64,000 bases of DNA from Natrinema pellirubrum DSM 15624 (GCF_000230735.2 NC_019962.1:2542001-2606000), one strand, 5' to 3'. Counted from the first letter of the stretch, positions 44,455-54,506 are shown. The notes: generated by a model from the sequence alone, not told the origin. Program-made: numbers and translations.

Positions 44455-44788
44455 TCCTGCGACGAACGGACGTGAGGAGCAGACGGGCACGGGATTCGAA
44501 TCAGGGAGTGGAGCGAAGCGGAACGACCGTGGTTCGAATCCCGCCACGCCCGTACAGCGAGCCACGAAGTGGCGAGTGAACCGGCATGACAGGGTTCGAA
44601 CCAGGGAGCAGCGTCGCTGCGACCGTGGTTCGAATCCCGCCACGCCCACGTCCCTCGAGTCGCTCCCGTTCGGACCGAGATCGGAATACGTCGGTTCGTG
44701 ACTGCCGTCGCCGTCCCTAGACGATCGTGCCACTCGAGCGGTCGAATGCGGTGGTCGACAGTCGAAAAACGGCGGCGGTGAGGGGCCG
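44455..44788. repeat. tRNA-Arg 3'-end repeats in a 334-base noncoding region
   Basis: The T arm and acceptor 3' half of the adjacent tRNA-Arg recur at 44527-44553 (CCGTGGTTCGAATCCCGCC... through CGCCCGT) and at 44623-44647, spaced about 97 bases. Each copy is preceded by an inverted-looking T-arm segment (GGATTCGAATC and GGTTCGAACC) and CAGGGAG, so a whole unit of about 95 bases is repeated with changes. Small triloop hairpins occur between copies (GCCAC-GAA-GTGGC at 44561-44573, GCAGC-GTC-GCTGC at 44608-44620). No integrase or cargo gene is present. The final part is the 3' flank of a minus-strand acyl-CoA dehydrogenase. Confidence 0.75.
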
Positions 44789-46030
44789 TCAGTGGTCGGC
44801 GCTTCGTTTTCGGTTCGGATCACCGAACCGGGTCAGCGGCTCGAGTTCCTCCTCGGGAACGTCCTCGAAGGCGGCACGAGCGATGACCCGGCGGTGGACT
44901 TCGTCGGCACCGTCGACGATGCGGAACTGGCGGACGGATTCGTAGAAGTCCGACAGTGGGAGATCCTTCCCGATGCCGTTGGCACCGCAACACTGTACTG
45001 CGAGGTCGATGGCGTCCTGGGTGACGTTGGCCGAGAAGACTTTACACATGGAGACGGGGATGCGGGCCTCGTCGCCGGCGGCGATCCGGTCGGCGGCGTC
45101 GCGGATGCCGGTCCGGGCCATGTGGAGTTTCGTCTCGGCGTCGGCGATCCGGTGTCGGAGCGACTGCTTGTCCGACAGCGTCGAGTCGAAGCCGCGTCGT
45201 TCGCTGATGTAGGCCTTCGCGATGTCCAGCGATCGCTGGGCCATCCCGGAGTAGCGCATACAGTGTGTGAGTCGGGCGGGACCGAGCCGTTCCTGTGCGT
45301 GGGTAAAGCCCTCGTTCAGTTCGCCCAATAGGTGTTCCTCGGGAACGCGGACGTTCTTGTATCGGATCTCGGCGTGGGACGTGCCGTGATTGCCGCCACC
45401 CATGTGTGGGACGTCGCGGATGACCTCGACGCCGTCGGCGTCGGCGGGGACGAGGAAGAGCGAACAGGCCTCGTAGGGGTGAGCATCGGGGTCGGTTCGG
45501 GCGAGGACGATCAGTACGTCGGCCTCAACGCCCTGCGTCGTCCACCACTTGTGGCCGTCGATGACCCACTCGTCGCCGTCTTTTTCGGCGGTCGTCTGGA
45601 TCATCTTCGGGTCCGAGCCCGCACCCTGCATCGGCTCGGTCATCGAGAAGCCGGACTTGATCTCTCCCTGGACGAGCGGCTCGAGGTAGGTCTCTTTCTG
45701 TAACTCGTCGCCGGCCAGTTCGAGTAGGTGCATGTTCCCCTCGTCGGGAGCGTCGACCCGCATCGCGATCTGGCCGAGCAGACTCCGGCCCGCTTCTTCG
45801 AAGGCCGGCAGCGAGTCGCGGAAGGAAAGCCCCATGCCGCCGTACTCTTCGGGGATCTGTGGTGCATAGACGTCGTACTCGCGGGCGGCCTCACGGAGTT
45901 CCGCGATGGTCCCGCTCGAGACGGCCATCCCCCCGGCTCGTTCGCGTTCGATCGGCAGGACGACCTCCTCCATCAAGTCGTTGGCACGCGATGCGACCTC
46001 GCGTGCTTGGTTACTGTCATTGTAGCGCAT
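44789..46030 (-). CDS. Acyl-CoA dehydrogenase (ACAD11-like subtype)
   Basis: The 413-residue protein has the family signature FSMTEPMQGAGSDPKMIQTT, the WWTTQGVEADVLIVLARTDP strand pair and a C-terminal segment FRIVDGADEVHRRVIARAAF. That last motif (DGADEVH) is the one seen in the ACAD10/11 subgroup rather than the YEGTTEIQ motif of the other two copies here, so chain length or substrate type probably differs. It lies 159 bases downstream of the SDR gene on the same strand. Confidence 0.92.
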   Translation of the reverse strand: MRYNDSNQAREVASRANDLMEEVVLPIERERAGGMAVSSGTIAELREAAREYDVYAPQIPEEYGGMGLSFRDSLPAFEEAGRSLLGQIAMRVDAPDEGNMHLLELAGDELQKETYLEPLVQGEIKSGFSMTEPMQGAGSDPKMIQTTAEKDGDEWVIDGHKWWTTQGVEADVLIVLARTDPDAHPYEACSLFLVPADADGVEVIRDVPHMGGGNHGTSHAEIRYKNVRVPEEHLLGELNEGFTHAQERLGPARLTHCMRYSGMAQRSLDIAKAYISERRGFDSTLSDKQSLRHRIADAETKLHMARTGIRDAADRIAAGDEARIPVSMCKVFSANVTQDAIDLAVQCCGANGIGKDLPLSDFYESVRQFRIVDGADEVHRRVIARAAFEDVPEEELEPLTRFGDPNRKRSADH

Positions 46031-46189
46031 AGTTGGGATACCCCCGATCGACGGCTAAGGGTTTGGAGAACACCCACGCGATCACAACTACCCCCGTGAT
46101 TTTTGATGAAAGATCGCGGGAGCCGAACGTGATCGGCTCGAGAGCAGGGTATCGGCCTTCCGATCGGTCCAAGCGACGGGAGCGGGGAG

Positions 46190-46957
46190 TTATCGAGCCG
46201 TCCAGCCGCCGTCGGCCGCAAGGACGGAGCCGGTCACGTAGCTGGCGGCGTCGCTCGCGAGAAAGACGACCGGGCCGGCGATCTCCTCGGGATCGGCGAA
46301 CCGGTCCAGCGGTGTGCGGTCGATGATCGACTGGCGGAGCCGATCGTTCCCCTCGAGGTCCGCGGTCAGTTCCGTCGAGACGTAGCCCGGTGCAACGGCG
46401 TTGACCCGGACCTCGGGGGCCCAGTCCAGCGACATGCTCTTGGTGAGTCCGACCAGTCCGTGTTTCGAGGCGACGTAGGGATGTTGGCGCGGCAGGCCGA
46501 CCAGCCCGCCGACGCTGGCGACGTTGATTACCGAGCCGCCGTCGCTTGCGAGGAGGTGGTCGGCGGCGGCGTGGGTGACCTCGTAGGCCCCGTTCAGGTT
46601 GACGTCCAACACTCGATCGAGGCTCTCAGTCTCGACGTCCTCGGGTCGGCCCAGTGCGTCGTCAGGATTGAAGCCGGCGTTGTTGACGACGACGTCGACG
46701 CCGCCGAACTCGTCGGCCGCCCGGTCGATCACGTCGCCGACGGCATCGGAGTCGGTCACGTCCGCGGGGACGGCGAGGGCGTCACCACCAGCGTCCTTGA
46801 TGTCCGCCGCCACGGTCTCGATCTCGTCCGTCGATCGGGCACTCGGGACCACTGCCGCGCCCGCGTTCGCCAGTTCGACTGCGATCGCGCGGCCGATGCC
46901 ACGGCCGCCGCCCGTTACCACTGCGACTCGTCCCTCGAGATCGAAGAGTTCGCTCAT
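46190..46957 (-). CDS. Short-chain dehydrogenase/reductase
   Basis: The 255-residue classical SDR has the NAD(P)-binding GRVAVVTGGGRGIGRAIAVE, VVVNNAGF, and catalytic Ser-Tyr-Lys (INVASVGGLVGL and PYVASKHG). The C-terminal motif GSVLAADGGW is typical of 3-oxoacyl reductase-like members. It interconverts a keto and hydroxy group on an unknown substrate; near an acyl-CoA dehydrogenase this may be a beta-hydroxyacyl intermediate. ATG 46957 is used; the 35-residue upstream extension is unconvincing. Confidence 0.92.
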   Translation of the reverse strand: MSELFDLEGRVAVVTGGGRGIGRAIAVELANAGAAVVPSARSTDEIETVAADIKDAGGDALAVPADVTDSDAVGDVIDRAADEFGGVDVVVNNAGFNPDDALGRPEDVETESLDRVLDVNLNGAYEVTHAAADHLLASDGGSVINVASVGGLVGLPRQHPYVASKHGLVGLTKSMSLDWAPEVRVNAVAPGYVSTELTADLEGNDRLRQSIIDRTPLDRFADPEEIAGPVVFLASDAASYVTGSVLAADGGWTAR

Positions 46958-47164
46958 CGGTCCCCGTTTCGTGGGTAGCCACGTCAAGCTTTTCGCGCGG
47001 CCAGGCGTCGATTGTCGTTTTCCCCCGGCAGCAAGCGTGTCAATAACGGAACCTAAATCCACCTCGATCGAGCCGTAATCGATAGAAAACGGCGGGACTG
47101 TGGATTATCAGAACTGGTAATGGGCGGATGAATTTTTTGAGGGGTGAGCGTTCGTGTAGGGGCA

Positions 47165-50100
47165 ATGGCTATTGACGAGGCCGACCAATCGGACGCCGGG
47201 GACTTTTCTGAGGGGGAGGCGTCCGACCCTGCGTCGGAGGACGAGCCGTCGGAACGGGACTCGCGTGTCCGTGTCGGCGAGTACACGTGGGAAGCGTTCA
47301 TGGAAGAACACGGGCACGGGGACGAAGTCGCCGACCTGTACCCGGACGAACCCGAGGGTGACGACCAGCTCGGGCTCGACACCGACGAGGACGTGAGATC
47401 GGTCGTCCCGAGCGGGGACGACTGGAACGACGTCGAGTTCGACCCCGAGGAATACCTCGGTCACCACCCCGACGACCTCGACGAGACGGTCCTGCCGACC
47501 GCGGGGGACAACGGCGAGGCGATCTGGGACGCCTACTGGGAGTACGCCAACCCCGAGACGACGCCGGTCGTCAAGGATACCTGGACGTGGGAACACTACA
47601 AGTGGGAGTACTACTACGAGGACGACGGCAGCCGGCCACGGGATTCCGACGGTGAGATCGTCCGGCACGACCGGGAGGAGGCACTCGGTTTCGATCCCGA
47701 GACCCTCGAGAACCACCTCGCGGCGGGCAACGACGCCGCCTTGGAACTCGACGACATCGTCGAGGAACGGACCGTCAACATCCAAGACGAGATCGAGGAA
47801 GACGAGTTCTTCTCGACGGCGGCGGGCAACACGACCGTCTCGAACCGATACGATCTCGAGAAAGCGGTTCCCTTCGAGAAGAAGACCCACTTCCGCGAGG
47901 TCGAGCGCTACTGGGTCAACAAACCCTACGCTTTCGTCGTCATCTTCCACTCGGAGAAGGAAAACGAGAAGAAGTACTACATGGTCGAACCCTACCAGAA
48001 CGAGATTGAGACGGAACTCAAGGAGTTCCTCTCGGGCAAGCTCAGGACGGCCATCAAGTACTCCGAGGACGGGATCAAGGAGAAAGCGACCGAGGACGGC
48101 CGGCGGACGGTCATCGAGGACGAGACCCGGCGGCTGCTCAAGCGCTATGATCTCTTCGAGGCCACGTCGGGCGAGACGGCAAAGAGCATCCTCGAGACGC
48201 TACAGGGGCTGCTCGACGATGAGGACGAAGCGGCGGAAAGCGAGGACGACGGGACCTCGCAGCTACAGGGGATCGAGGTCCGACCGGAGCCGGCGATTCT
48301 GGCCGACGATCCGGACACGCTAAGCGAGTATCAGGTCGAGAAGTTACTGTACCTGCTCAAACGCGACTTTATCGGCTACGAACGGATCGACGGGATCAAA
48401 CACGACATCAACGTCGAGGACATCTCCGTCGACGGCTACAACTCGCCGGTGTTCGTCTACCACTCCGAGTACGAACAAATCATCTCGAACATTTACCACG
48501 GGAAGGACGAACTCGACGATTTCGTCGTCAAACTGGCACAGCGCTCCGGGAAAGGCATCAGTAAGCGGCTCCCACAGGTCGACGCGACCTTGCCAGACGG
48601 CTCGCGCGCCCAGTTGACCCTCGGCAAAGAGGTGTCCGACCACGGGACCAACTACACCATCCGCCAGTTCAAGGACGTCCCGTTCACGCCGATCGACCTC
48701 ATCAACTGGAACACCTTCTCGCTGGACGAGATGGCCTTCCTCTGGCTCGCGATCGAGAACCACAAGAGCCTGATCTTCGCCGGCGGTACTGCCTCGGGGA
48801 AGACCACCTCGCTGAACGCCGTCTCGCTGTTTATCCCCAGCAGCGCCAAGATCGTCTCCATCGAGGACACCCGCGAGGTCGAACTGCCACAGCGCAACTG
48901 GATCGCCAGCGTGACTCGTCCCTCGTTCGCCGACGACGAGCAGGGCGACGTCGACGAGTTCGACCTGCTGGAGGCCGCGCTCCGACAGCGCCCCGACTAC
49001 ATCGTCATGGGTGAGATCCGCGGTGAGGAGGGTCGAACGCTGTTCCAGGTCATGTCGACCGGTCACACCACGTACACGACCTTCCACGCCGACTCCGTCG
49101 ACGAAGTCCTCAAGCGGTTCACGACGGACCCGATCAACGTCTCGAAGACGATGTTCACCGCTCTGGACCTGGTCTCGATCCAGACACAGACCCGAGTACA
49201 GGGCCGGAAGGTCCGCCGGAACAAGTCCCTGACCGAGATCAACCACTACGAGGCCGAACACGACGAGATCAACGTTCAGGACGTCTACCAGTGGCAGGCC
49301 GAGACCGACGAGTTCCTCAAAATGGGGGACTCGAACACCTTAGAGGAGATCCAGTTCGACCGCGGGTGGAGTACTGAAAAGCTCGAGGAGGAACTGTTCA
49401 AACGCGAGATCATCCTCGCCTATCTCATCAAAAACGGACTGAACACGTACGCACAGGTCGCCGCGACCGTCCAGGCCTTCATCAACGATCCCGACACTAT
49501 CCTCACGCTCATCGCGAACGGGCAACTCGAGGACAGTCTCGAGGACCTCCGCGAGATGGAGAGCGTCCTGATCGACGTCGACCCGGAGAAAGAGGAACTC
49601 GTCCCCCGGCCGGAGGCGACCGACGAGACGTACAACCTCTCGATGGACATCCTCGAACGGGCCGAGGAGTCGGTGTTCGAGGAGTACCGCGGCGAAGTGC
49701 CGAGCGGGCTCGCGAGCGCGCTCGGCGACGTCGAGGAGGAAAGCACGATCGAGGTCGACCGAGCCGACAGCGAGGAGTTCGAGTTCGCAGGCGACGTCGA
49801 CGAAGGCGTCGACGACTCGGAGTGGGAACTCGGCGACAGCGACACGGAATTCGCCGTCGAGGGTGACGACGGGGCCGCCGACGAGCCGGCGTGGCTCAGC
49901 GAAGACACCGGCTTCGCGATCGGGGACGAGGGCGACGGCGGAACCGCGACCGGCGGCGACGGTGTCGAGGCCGACGCGGCCGGAGCCGCTGCGGATCCAG
50001 CTTCCGATACCGGTGACGCCGCCGAACCCGGGCCGAGTACGGACGAGTCGGAGACGGCCGATGACAGCACCCCTTCGAGCGGGAACTCGTCGGTCGCTGC

Positions 50101-51247
50101 CGGGGCCGACACCGAGGCGTCGACCGCGGACACCGGGCCGGATCGCTCCCGAACCGCGAGCCAGTCTGGCGATGCCGACAGCGCGATAGCGGGAGGAGAA
50201 GCCGACGACTCGACGGTGATGCCCACCGAAGACGCTGGAGACGGCGATCTGGGCGGTCTATTCGACGACATGGGTGAGACGATCGACGAACTCGGAGAGC
50301 CGACCGGCTCCGGCCGACCGGCCGTCGAGGACGGGACCCCCGCGGGCCGACCCGACACCTCCGGATTCGATTCGATGTTCCCCGAGGACGACCTCGACTC
50401 GATCTTCGATCCGGAATCAGACGACCGTGAAAGCCGTGAGGGCAACGCACAGATCGACGATCTCTCGGACGCCCCCGAAAGCGACACCGCGTCCGCCGCA
50501 TCGATACCCCCCTCGAGCGACGCGGGCCCGGACGGGACGGCCGACCGTTCGCCGGCCGATCAAACGGCCACGGAGTCGACGGACGACGGTCGCGAACCGG
50601 CCGCGGAAGGGACGACCTCGAGCGAGACGCCCACACAGTCAGGCGGGGCCGAAGCCGACGGGGCGTCACCGTCGGAGCCGGAGCCGCCGACGATCGACCT
50701 CAGCGAGCCCTCGTCGGATGACGAGGGGGAAAGCGACGGGACGTCAGAAACAGATGCCGTCGATGCGGGGCGCGACGACGAGCCTGCGACGACGGACGAC
50801 GAATCCGCGGACGCAACGGCGGTCGAACCGCCGACGATCGAGATCGACGAAAGCGGTTCGGACCCGCCGGACGGGACCGATACCGACGACGGAGACGAAA
50901 CCGCTTCCGGCTCGACTGCCACGGATGTAGACGACGGGCCAAACACTGGCTCCGACGTCGACGAAGCACTCGAGTCCCCGGACGAGACGGCGTCGTCAAC
51001 GGACGGATCGACGCCGACCGATCGGTCTGGCGGGGGTGATGACTCCGCGACGGACGAGGACTCGATCTTCGGCGGTGGGTCGGATTCGATCTTCAGCGAC
51101 GAGGCCGACGACGACGATAGCGACGGGTCGCTCTTCGACGGCGGGGACGACGACTCGATCTTCAGGGATGAAGAAGACGAATCAGGCGACGACGACGATA
51201 CCGGCATCTTCGACGCCGACGACGCGAACGAGGACGGTGACACATGA
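47165..51247 (+). CDS. pilB: Type IV pilus assembly ATPase with a giant acidic tail
   Basis: The 1360-residue protein has an acidic N-terminal region with YTWEAFMEEHG and EHYKWEYYYE (about 1-200), then the secretion-ATPase core (about 200-830): Walker A AGGTASGKTTSLNAVS near 539, Asp box SIEDTREVELPQRNW, Walker B RPDYIVMGEIRGEEGRT near 608, and His box MSTGHTTYTTFHADS. From about 858 to the end is a 500-residue Asp/Glu/Ser/Thr/Gly-rich, presumably unfolded tail containing repeated DSIF-like motifs. It drives pilus assembly by ATP hydrolysis at the membrane with PilC. It overlaps pilC by 4 bases (ATGA), starting a seven-gene operon. FlaI/ArlI homologues are about 550 residues, so PilB of the Pil type is the better call. 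Confidence 0.9.
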   Translation: MAIDEADQSDAGDFSEGEASDPASEDEPSERDSRVRVGEYTWEAFMEEHGHGDEVADLYPDEPEGDDQLGLDTDEDVRSVVPSGDDWNDVEFDPEEYLGHHPDDLDETVLPTAGDNGEAIWDAYWEYANPETTPVVKDTWTWEHYKWEYYYEDDGSRPRDSDGEIVRHDREEALGFDPETLENHLAAGNDAALELDDIVEERTVNIQDEIEEDEFFSTAAGNTTVSNRYDLEKAVPFEKKTHFREVERYWVNKPYAFVVIFHSEKENEKKYYMVEPYQNEIETELKEFLSGKLRTAIKYSEDGIKEKATEDGRRTVIEDETRRLLKRYDLFEATSGETAKSILETLQGLLDDEDEAAESEDDGTSQLQGIEVRPEPAILADDPDTLSEYQVEKLLYLLKRDFIGYERIDGIKHDINVEDISVDGYNSPVFVYHSEYEQIISNIYHGKDELDDFVVKLAQRSGKGISKRLPQVDATLPDGSRAQLTLGKEVSDHGTNYTIRQFKDVPFTPIDLINWNTFSLDEMAFLWLAIENHKSLIFAGGTASGKTTSLNAVSLFIPSSAKIVSIEDTREVELPQRNWIASVTRPSFADDEQGDVDEFDLLEAALRQRPDYIVMGEIRGEEGRTLFQVMSTGHTTYTTFHADSVDEVLKRFTTDPINVSKTMFTALDLVSIQTQTRVQGRKVRRNKSLTEINHYEAEHDEINVQDVYQWQAETDEFLKMGDSNTLEEIQFDRGWSTEKLEEELFKREIILAYLIKNGLNTYAQVAATVQAFINDPDTILTLIANGQLEDSLEDLREMESVLIDVDPEKEELVPRPEATDETYNLSMDILERAEESVFEEYRGEVPSGLASALGDVEEESTIEVDRADSEEFEFAGDVDEGVDDSEWELGDSDTEFAVEGDDGAADEPAWLSEDTGFAIGDEGDGGTATGGDGVEADAAGAAADPASDTGDAAEPGPSTDESETADDSTPSSGNSSVAAGADTEASTADTGPDRSRTASQSGDADSAIAGGEADDSTVMPTEDAGDGDLGGLFDDMGETIDELGEPTGSGRPAVEDGTPAGRPDTSGFDSMFPEDDLDSIFDPESDDRESREGNAQIDDLSDAPESDTASAASIPPSSDAGPDGTADRSPADQTATESTDDGREPAAEGTTSSETPTQSGGAEADGASPSEPEPPTIDLSEPSSDDEGESDGTSETDAVDAGRDDEPATTDDESADATAVEPPTIEIDESGSDPPDGTDTDDGDETASGSTATDVDDGPNTGSDVDEALESPDETASSTDGSTPTDRSGGGDDSATDEDSIFGGGSDSIFSDEADDDDSDGSLFDGGDDDSIFRDEEDESGDDDDTGIFDADDANEDGDT

Positions 51248-53298
51248 GCCTCCAACGGGACGACAGTGGCGGGACGGGGATGTCGGCGGGTTCCGACGCC
51301 CTCGGTGATCGGTTCTATCCGCTCTACGACTGGCTGTTCGGCGAGGACAGCGAGTTCGTCGCGGACATCGAGACGAAACTCGCACAGGCCCGGATGACCG
51401 ACACGGTTGAACTCTACCTCTCCCGGGCGCTCGGTATCGGATTCATCAGCGGGCTGAGCCTCTGGCTGATCGGCCTGATGATCGGCTACGGCCTGGTCGC
51501 GCTCGGATTCATCGCGAACGAACCGCTGATCGGGATCCCTGTCGGGACCGGCCTCCTGCTCGACATCATCAACCTCCTCCGAATTCCCGCCGTCGTCTTT
51601 TTCGCCGGTCTCTTCTTCGGCTCGATCGGCTTCGCGTTCGGGTTCGGTTCGATGGTCGCGATTCCCTACTCGCGGGCTTCGAGCCGGAAACGCGAGATCA
51701 ACATGCTGTTGACTGACTCGATTTCCTTTATGTACGCCCTCTCGGTCGGCGGCCTGAACCAACTCGAGATCATCGAGGCGATGGCCGAGGCCGACGACAC
51801 CTACGGCGAGGTCGCCCGTGAGTTCCAGAGCATCGTCAAGGAGACCGAGTACTTCGATATCGACTACCGGACGGCGATCCGCAAGCAAGCACTCGAGACG
51901 CCGAGCGACGACCTCTCGCAGTTTTTGACCGACATGCTCTCGATCGTCAACAGCGGCGGTGACATGGAGAGCTTCCTCGAGGACAAGAAGGAAAAGCACA
52001 TGCGGACCGCAAAGCAGGAACAGGAGTTGACCCTCGAGACGCTCGAACTGTTCGGGGAGATGTACATGACGCTGTCGCTGTTCCCGCTGCTGCTGATCAT
52101 CATCATGGTGATCATGCAGATGATCCCGAACGCCGACGTCTCGGATCAGATGCTGTATATGGTCGTCTACGGTCTGATCCCGATGATCGGTGTCGGGTTC
52201 ATGGTGTTGGTTTCGACGGTCAAACACGACGAACCCGGTGACGGCTATCTCACGATGGGCAACACCGACCAGCGGACCGAAACGGGACAGGAGGGCGGCC
52301 TGCTGAGTCTCGGCCTCGTCGAGCAGTTTACCGGTCGGCACAGCGTCTTCGACCGGATCAAGAACCGCGAGGGGACCCACGAGACGATCGAAGTCCTGCG
52401 TCAACCCCACATCTTCTTCCGGGACCATCCGCTGGTCACTCTCGTACTGACCCTCCCGCTCGCGCTCGTCATCGTCGTCACGGCGCTTGTAAACGGATCG
52501 GCCCCGACCTCGTGGGACGAGATGCTCGAGGCCCCGATCTGGGGGACGTTCATCTATCTCTACGTACCGCTGTATATCACGGCGCTGCCGCTCTCGATTT
52601 TCCGGGAGTGGAACGTCCGGCATCGAAACGCCGTCGTCAACAAACTCTCGGAGGACCTTCGAAAGCTCTCGAGTTCCAACGACACGGGGCTGACGCTGCT
52701 GGAATCGCTCAAGGCCGTCTCGGACACCACGAGCGGCAAGCTGGCACGCGAGTTCGAGATGATGCACACGAAGGTCAACTACGGGATGAGCTTGACTGAG
52801 GCGCTCATCGAGTTCAACAACAAGTACCACATTCCACGGCTGGCTCGGACGACGCGGCTGATCACCGAAGCTCAGGAGGCGTCGAACCAGATTTCGGACG
52901 TCCTCCGGACGGCCGCCACCGCCAGCGAGAACCACGACGATATCGAACGCGAGCGCAAGTCCCGAACCCGCATGCAGATCGTGATCATCATCATGACGTT
53001 CATGACGGTGCTTGCGGTGATCGCGATCCTCAAGACCCAGTTCATCGATACGATGGCTGGGCTCGAGACCGGCGGAAGTGGTGGTGGCGGTGGCGGTGGC
53101 GCGATGCAGGGAGCCAACCTGAGCGAAAACATCGACGTCGATATGCTGTCGGTGTTGTTCTTCCACGCGGTGACCCTGCAGGCGATCATCTCCGGCTTTA
53201 TCTGTGGCTACATCCGAGACGCGGACCTACTGAGCGGCCTGAAGTACGCGGTCGGACTGTCCGCAGTCGCACTCATCGGCTGGACGCTGGTGGCCTAA
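51244..53298 (+). CDS. pilC: Type IV pilus assembly membrane protein
   Basis: The 684-residue protein has two T2SS-F-like halves and about eight to nine membrane helices in pairs (near 60-80, 105-125, 272-292, 295-315, 415-435, 445-460, 585-600, 645-680). Cytoplasmic parts with SIMYALSVGGLNQLEIIEAM-like helices (SISFMYALSVGGLNQLE) match PilC/TadC. It is the platform that couples PilB to pilin extrusion. A Gly-rich loop (SGGGGGGGAMQG) lies between the last helices. It begins within the pilB stop and is followed after one base by the first prepilin-like gene. Confidence 0.9.
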   Translation: MSLQRDDSGGTGMSAGSDALGDRFYPLYDWLFGEDSEFVADIETKLAQARMTDTVELYLSRALGIGFISGLSLWLIGLMIGYGLVALGFIANEPLIGIPVGTGLLLDIINLLRIPAVVFFAGLFFGSIGFAFGFGSMVAIPYSRASSRKREINMLLTDSISFMYALSVGGLNQLEIIEAMAEADDTYGEVAREFQSIVKETEYFDIDYRTAIRKQALETPSDDLSQFLTDMLSIVNSGGDMESFLEDKKEKHMRTAKQEQELTLETLELFGEMYMTLSLFPLLLIIIMVIMQMIPNADVSDQMLYMVVYGLIPMIGVGFMVLVSTVKHDEPGDGYLTMGNTDQRTETGQEGGLLSLGLVEQFTGRHSVFDRIKNREGTHETIEVLRQPHIFFRDHPLVTLVLTLPLALVIVVTALVNGSAPTSWDEMLEAPIWGTFIYLYVPLYITALPLSIFREWNVRHRNAVVNKLSEDLRKLSSSNDTGLTLLESLKAVSDTTSGKLAREFEMMHTKVNYGMSLTEALIEFNNKYHIPRLARTTRLITEAQEASNQISDVLRTAATASENHDDIERERKSRTRMQIVIIIMTFMTVLAVIAILKTQFIDTMAGLETGGSGGGGGGGAMQGANLSENIDVDMLSVLFFHAVTLQAIISGFICGYIRDADLLSGLKYAVGLSAVALIGWTLVA

Positions 53299-53299
53299 T

Positions 53300-53842
53300 A
53301 TGACCGGGAACGGAACGCACGATCGATGCCGGGATCGAACGGACGGACGAGAGCTGCTGGCCCGCTCGAGTCGGGCAGTGGCCGAGCGCGAACGGGGCCA
53401 GACGACGCAGGACTTCGCCGTCGGGATCGGGATCTTCCTGCTGGCGATCGCGTTCGTCTTTCTGTTTCTGCCGTCGGTCGTGACGCCGTTTGACTCGTCG
53501 GTCGGTGGCGCGGAGACGGCACAGGCCGATCGGATCGCCGACCGAATCGTCAACGATACGGCCACAGGTGAGGGAAACGAGATCAATTTTACCAGTTATC
53601 AGGGCAAGGAGAACCTGACCAAACAGGTGGGGCTTCGGGCGAGCAGCGACAAGGACCTCGTCTACGATCGGGTTAACGTAACTATCGAACGTCTCAACGG
53701 CAGTTCGGATATTGACACCGGTCTGACGGCAGGGGACGACTACACCGGACAGCCGGCGGCGAGTTCTGTACGGATCGTCACGCTCGCGAACCATCCCGAC
53801 GAATGTCGGCCGGCATGTCGACTCGTCGTGAGGGTGTGGTAA
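53300..53842 (+). CDS. Prepilin-like secreted protein 1
   Basis: The 180-residue protein has a class III-type signal: ERERGQTTQDFAVGIGIFLL with a candidate prepilin peptidase site after Gly33, followed by one hydrophobic helix to residue 58. The rest is polar and secreted (Ser/Thr/Asp-rich), ending with two Cys (ECRPACRL). It is probably a minor pilin; it may match one of the uncharacterised haloarchaeal pilin-operon families (DUF7287-type). It starts 2 bases after pilC. Confidence 0.75.
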   Translation: MTGNGTHDRCRDRTDGRELLARSSRAVAERERGQTTQDFAVGIGIFLLAIAFVFLFLPSVVTPFDSSVGGAETAQADRIADRIVNDTATGEGNEINFTSYQGKENLTKQVGLRASSDKDLVYDRVNVTIERLNGSSDIDTGLTAGDDYTGQPAASSVRIVTLANHPDECRPACRLVVRVW

Positions 53843-53843
53843 C

Positions 53844-54506
53844 ATGAGTGGGATCAAACGGACCGGGGGCGGTGACCGCGGACAGGCCTACACGCTCGAG
53901 GGGTTCATCGGTTCGATGGTCGTGTTGATGGCAGTGCTGTTCGCGCTGCAGTCGATCGTGATCACGCCGACGACCGGCGGCGCGGCCGATCGGACAGTCC
54001 AATCGCAAGTGCAACAGGAGACGATGGACGCGCTGTCGATCGCTGCAGAAGGACAGGGACAGGGCGAGAACGGGACGCTCTCGTATATGATCCGCTACTG
54101 GAACGATTCCGAAGAGCGCTTCCACGGCGCGAACGCGACGGATTCGGACAATGCCTACGGCGCGCAGTCGTTCAACCGCGAGGCGTTCGTCCTCGGACAG
54201 GTTCTGTCCGAACGGTACACGGAGACCGGTTCGTACTACAACGTCGAACTCGTCTATCAGAACGACAGTACGACGAACCGAACGTTCGAGCGTGTCCAGA
54301 TGGTCAACCAAGGGTCGCCGCCGGAAAGCGCAATCACGGCGAGTCATACCGTCACGTTGTACGACGATGACGAGCTGACGGCACCGGGTAGTAGAGACAA
54401 GGGGATCAACCTCTCCGAAGCTGATAACTACCCGATCCCACCCGCTAAAAACGGGGATGACAATCCGATCTACAACGTCGTCGAGATACGGGTGATCGTA
54501 TGGTAA
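53844..54506 (+). CDS. Prepilin-like secreted protein 2
   Basis: The 220-residue protein starts with GGGDRGQAYTLEGFIGSMVV, a class III signal with candidate cleavage after Gly13 and a hydrophobic helix to about residue 37. The remaining 180 residues are polar and Asn/Ser/Thr-rich without cysteines. It is a likely minor pilin of the operon. It may match the DUF7288-type family. The stop overlaps the next start by 7 bases. Confidence 0.75.
   Translation: MSGIKRTGGGDRGQAYTLEGFIGSMVVLMAVLFALQSIVITPTTGGAADRTVQSQVQQETMDALSIAAEGQGQGENGTLSYMIRYWNDSEERFHGANATDSDNAYGAQSFNREAFVLGQVLSERYTETGSYYNVELVYQNDSTTNRTFERVQMVNQGSPPESAITASHTVTLYDDDELTAPGSRDKGINLSEADNYPIPPAKNGDDNPIYNVVEIRVIVW

Noticed and set aside
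44416..44823. 135-codon minus-strand frame with repeated GVAGFEPRS-type peptides
   Set aside because: The repeats are translations of the tRNA-Arg 3' end copies read backwards, a well-known annotation artefact, not a protein gene.
50560..53166. 868-codon antisense frame over pilB tail and pilC
   Set aside because: Low-complexity antisense of GC-rich genes; the plus-strand genes have motifs and correct codon bias.
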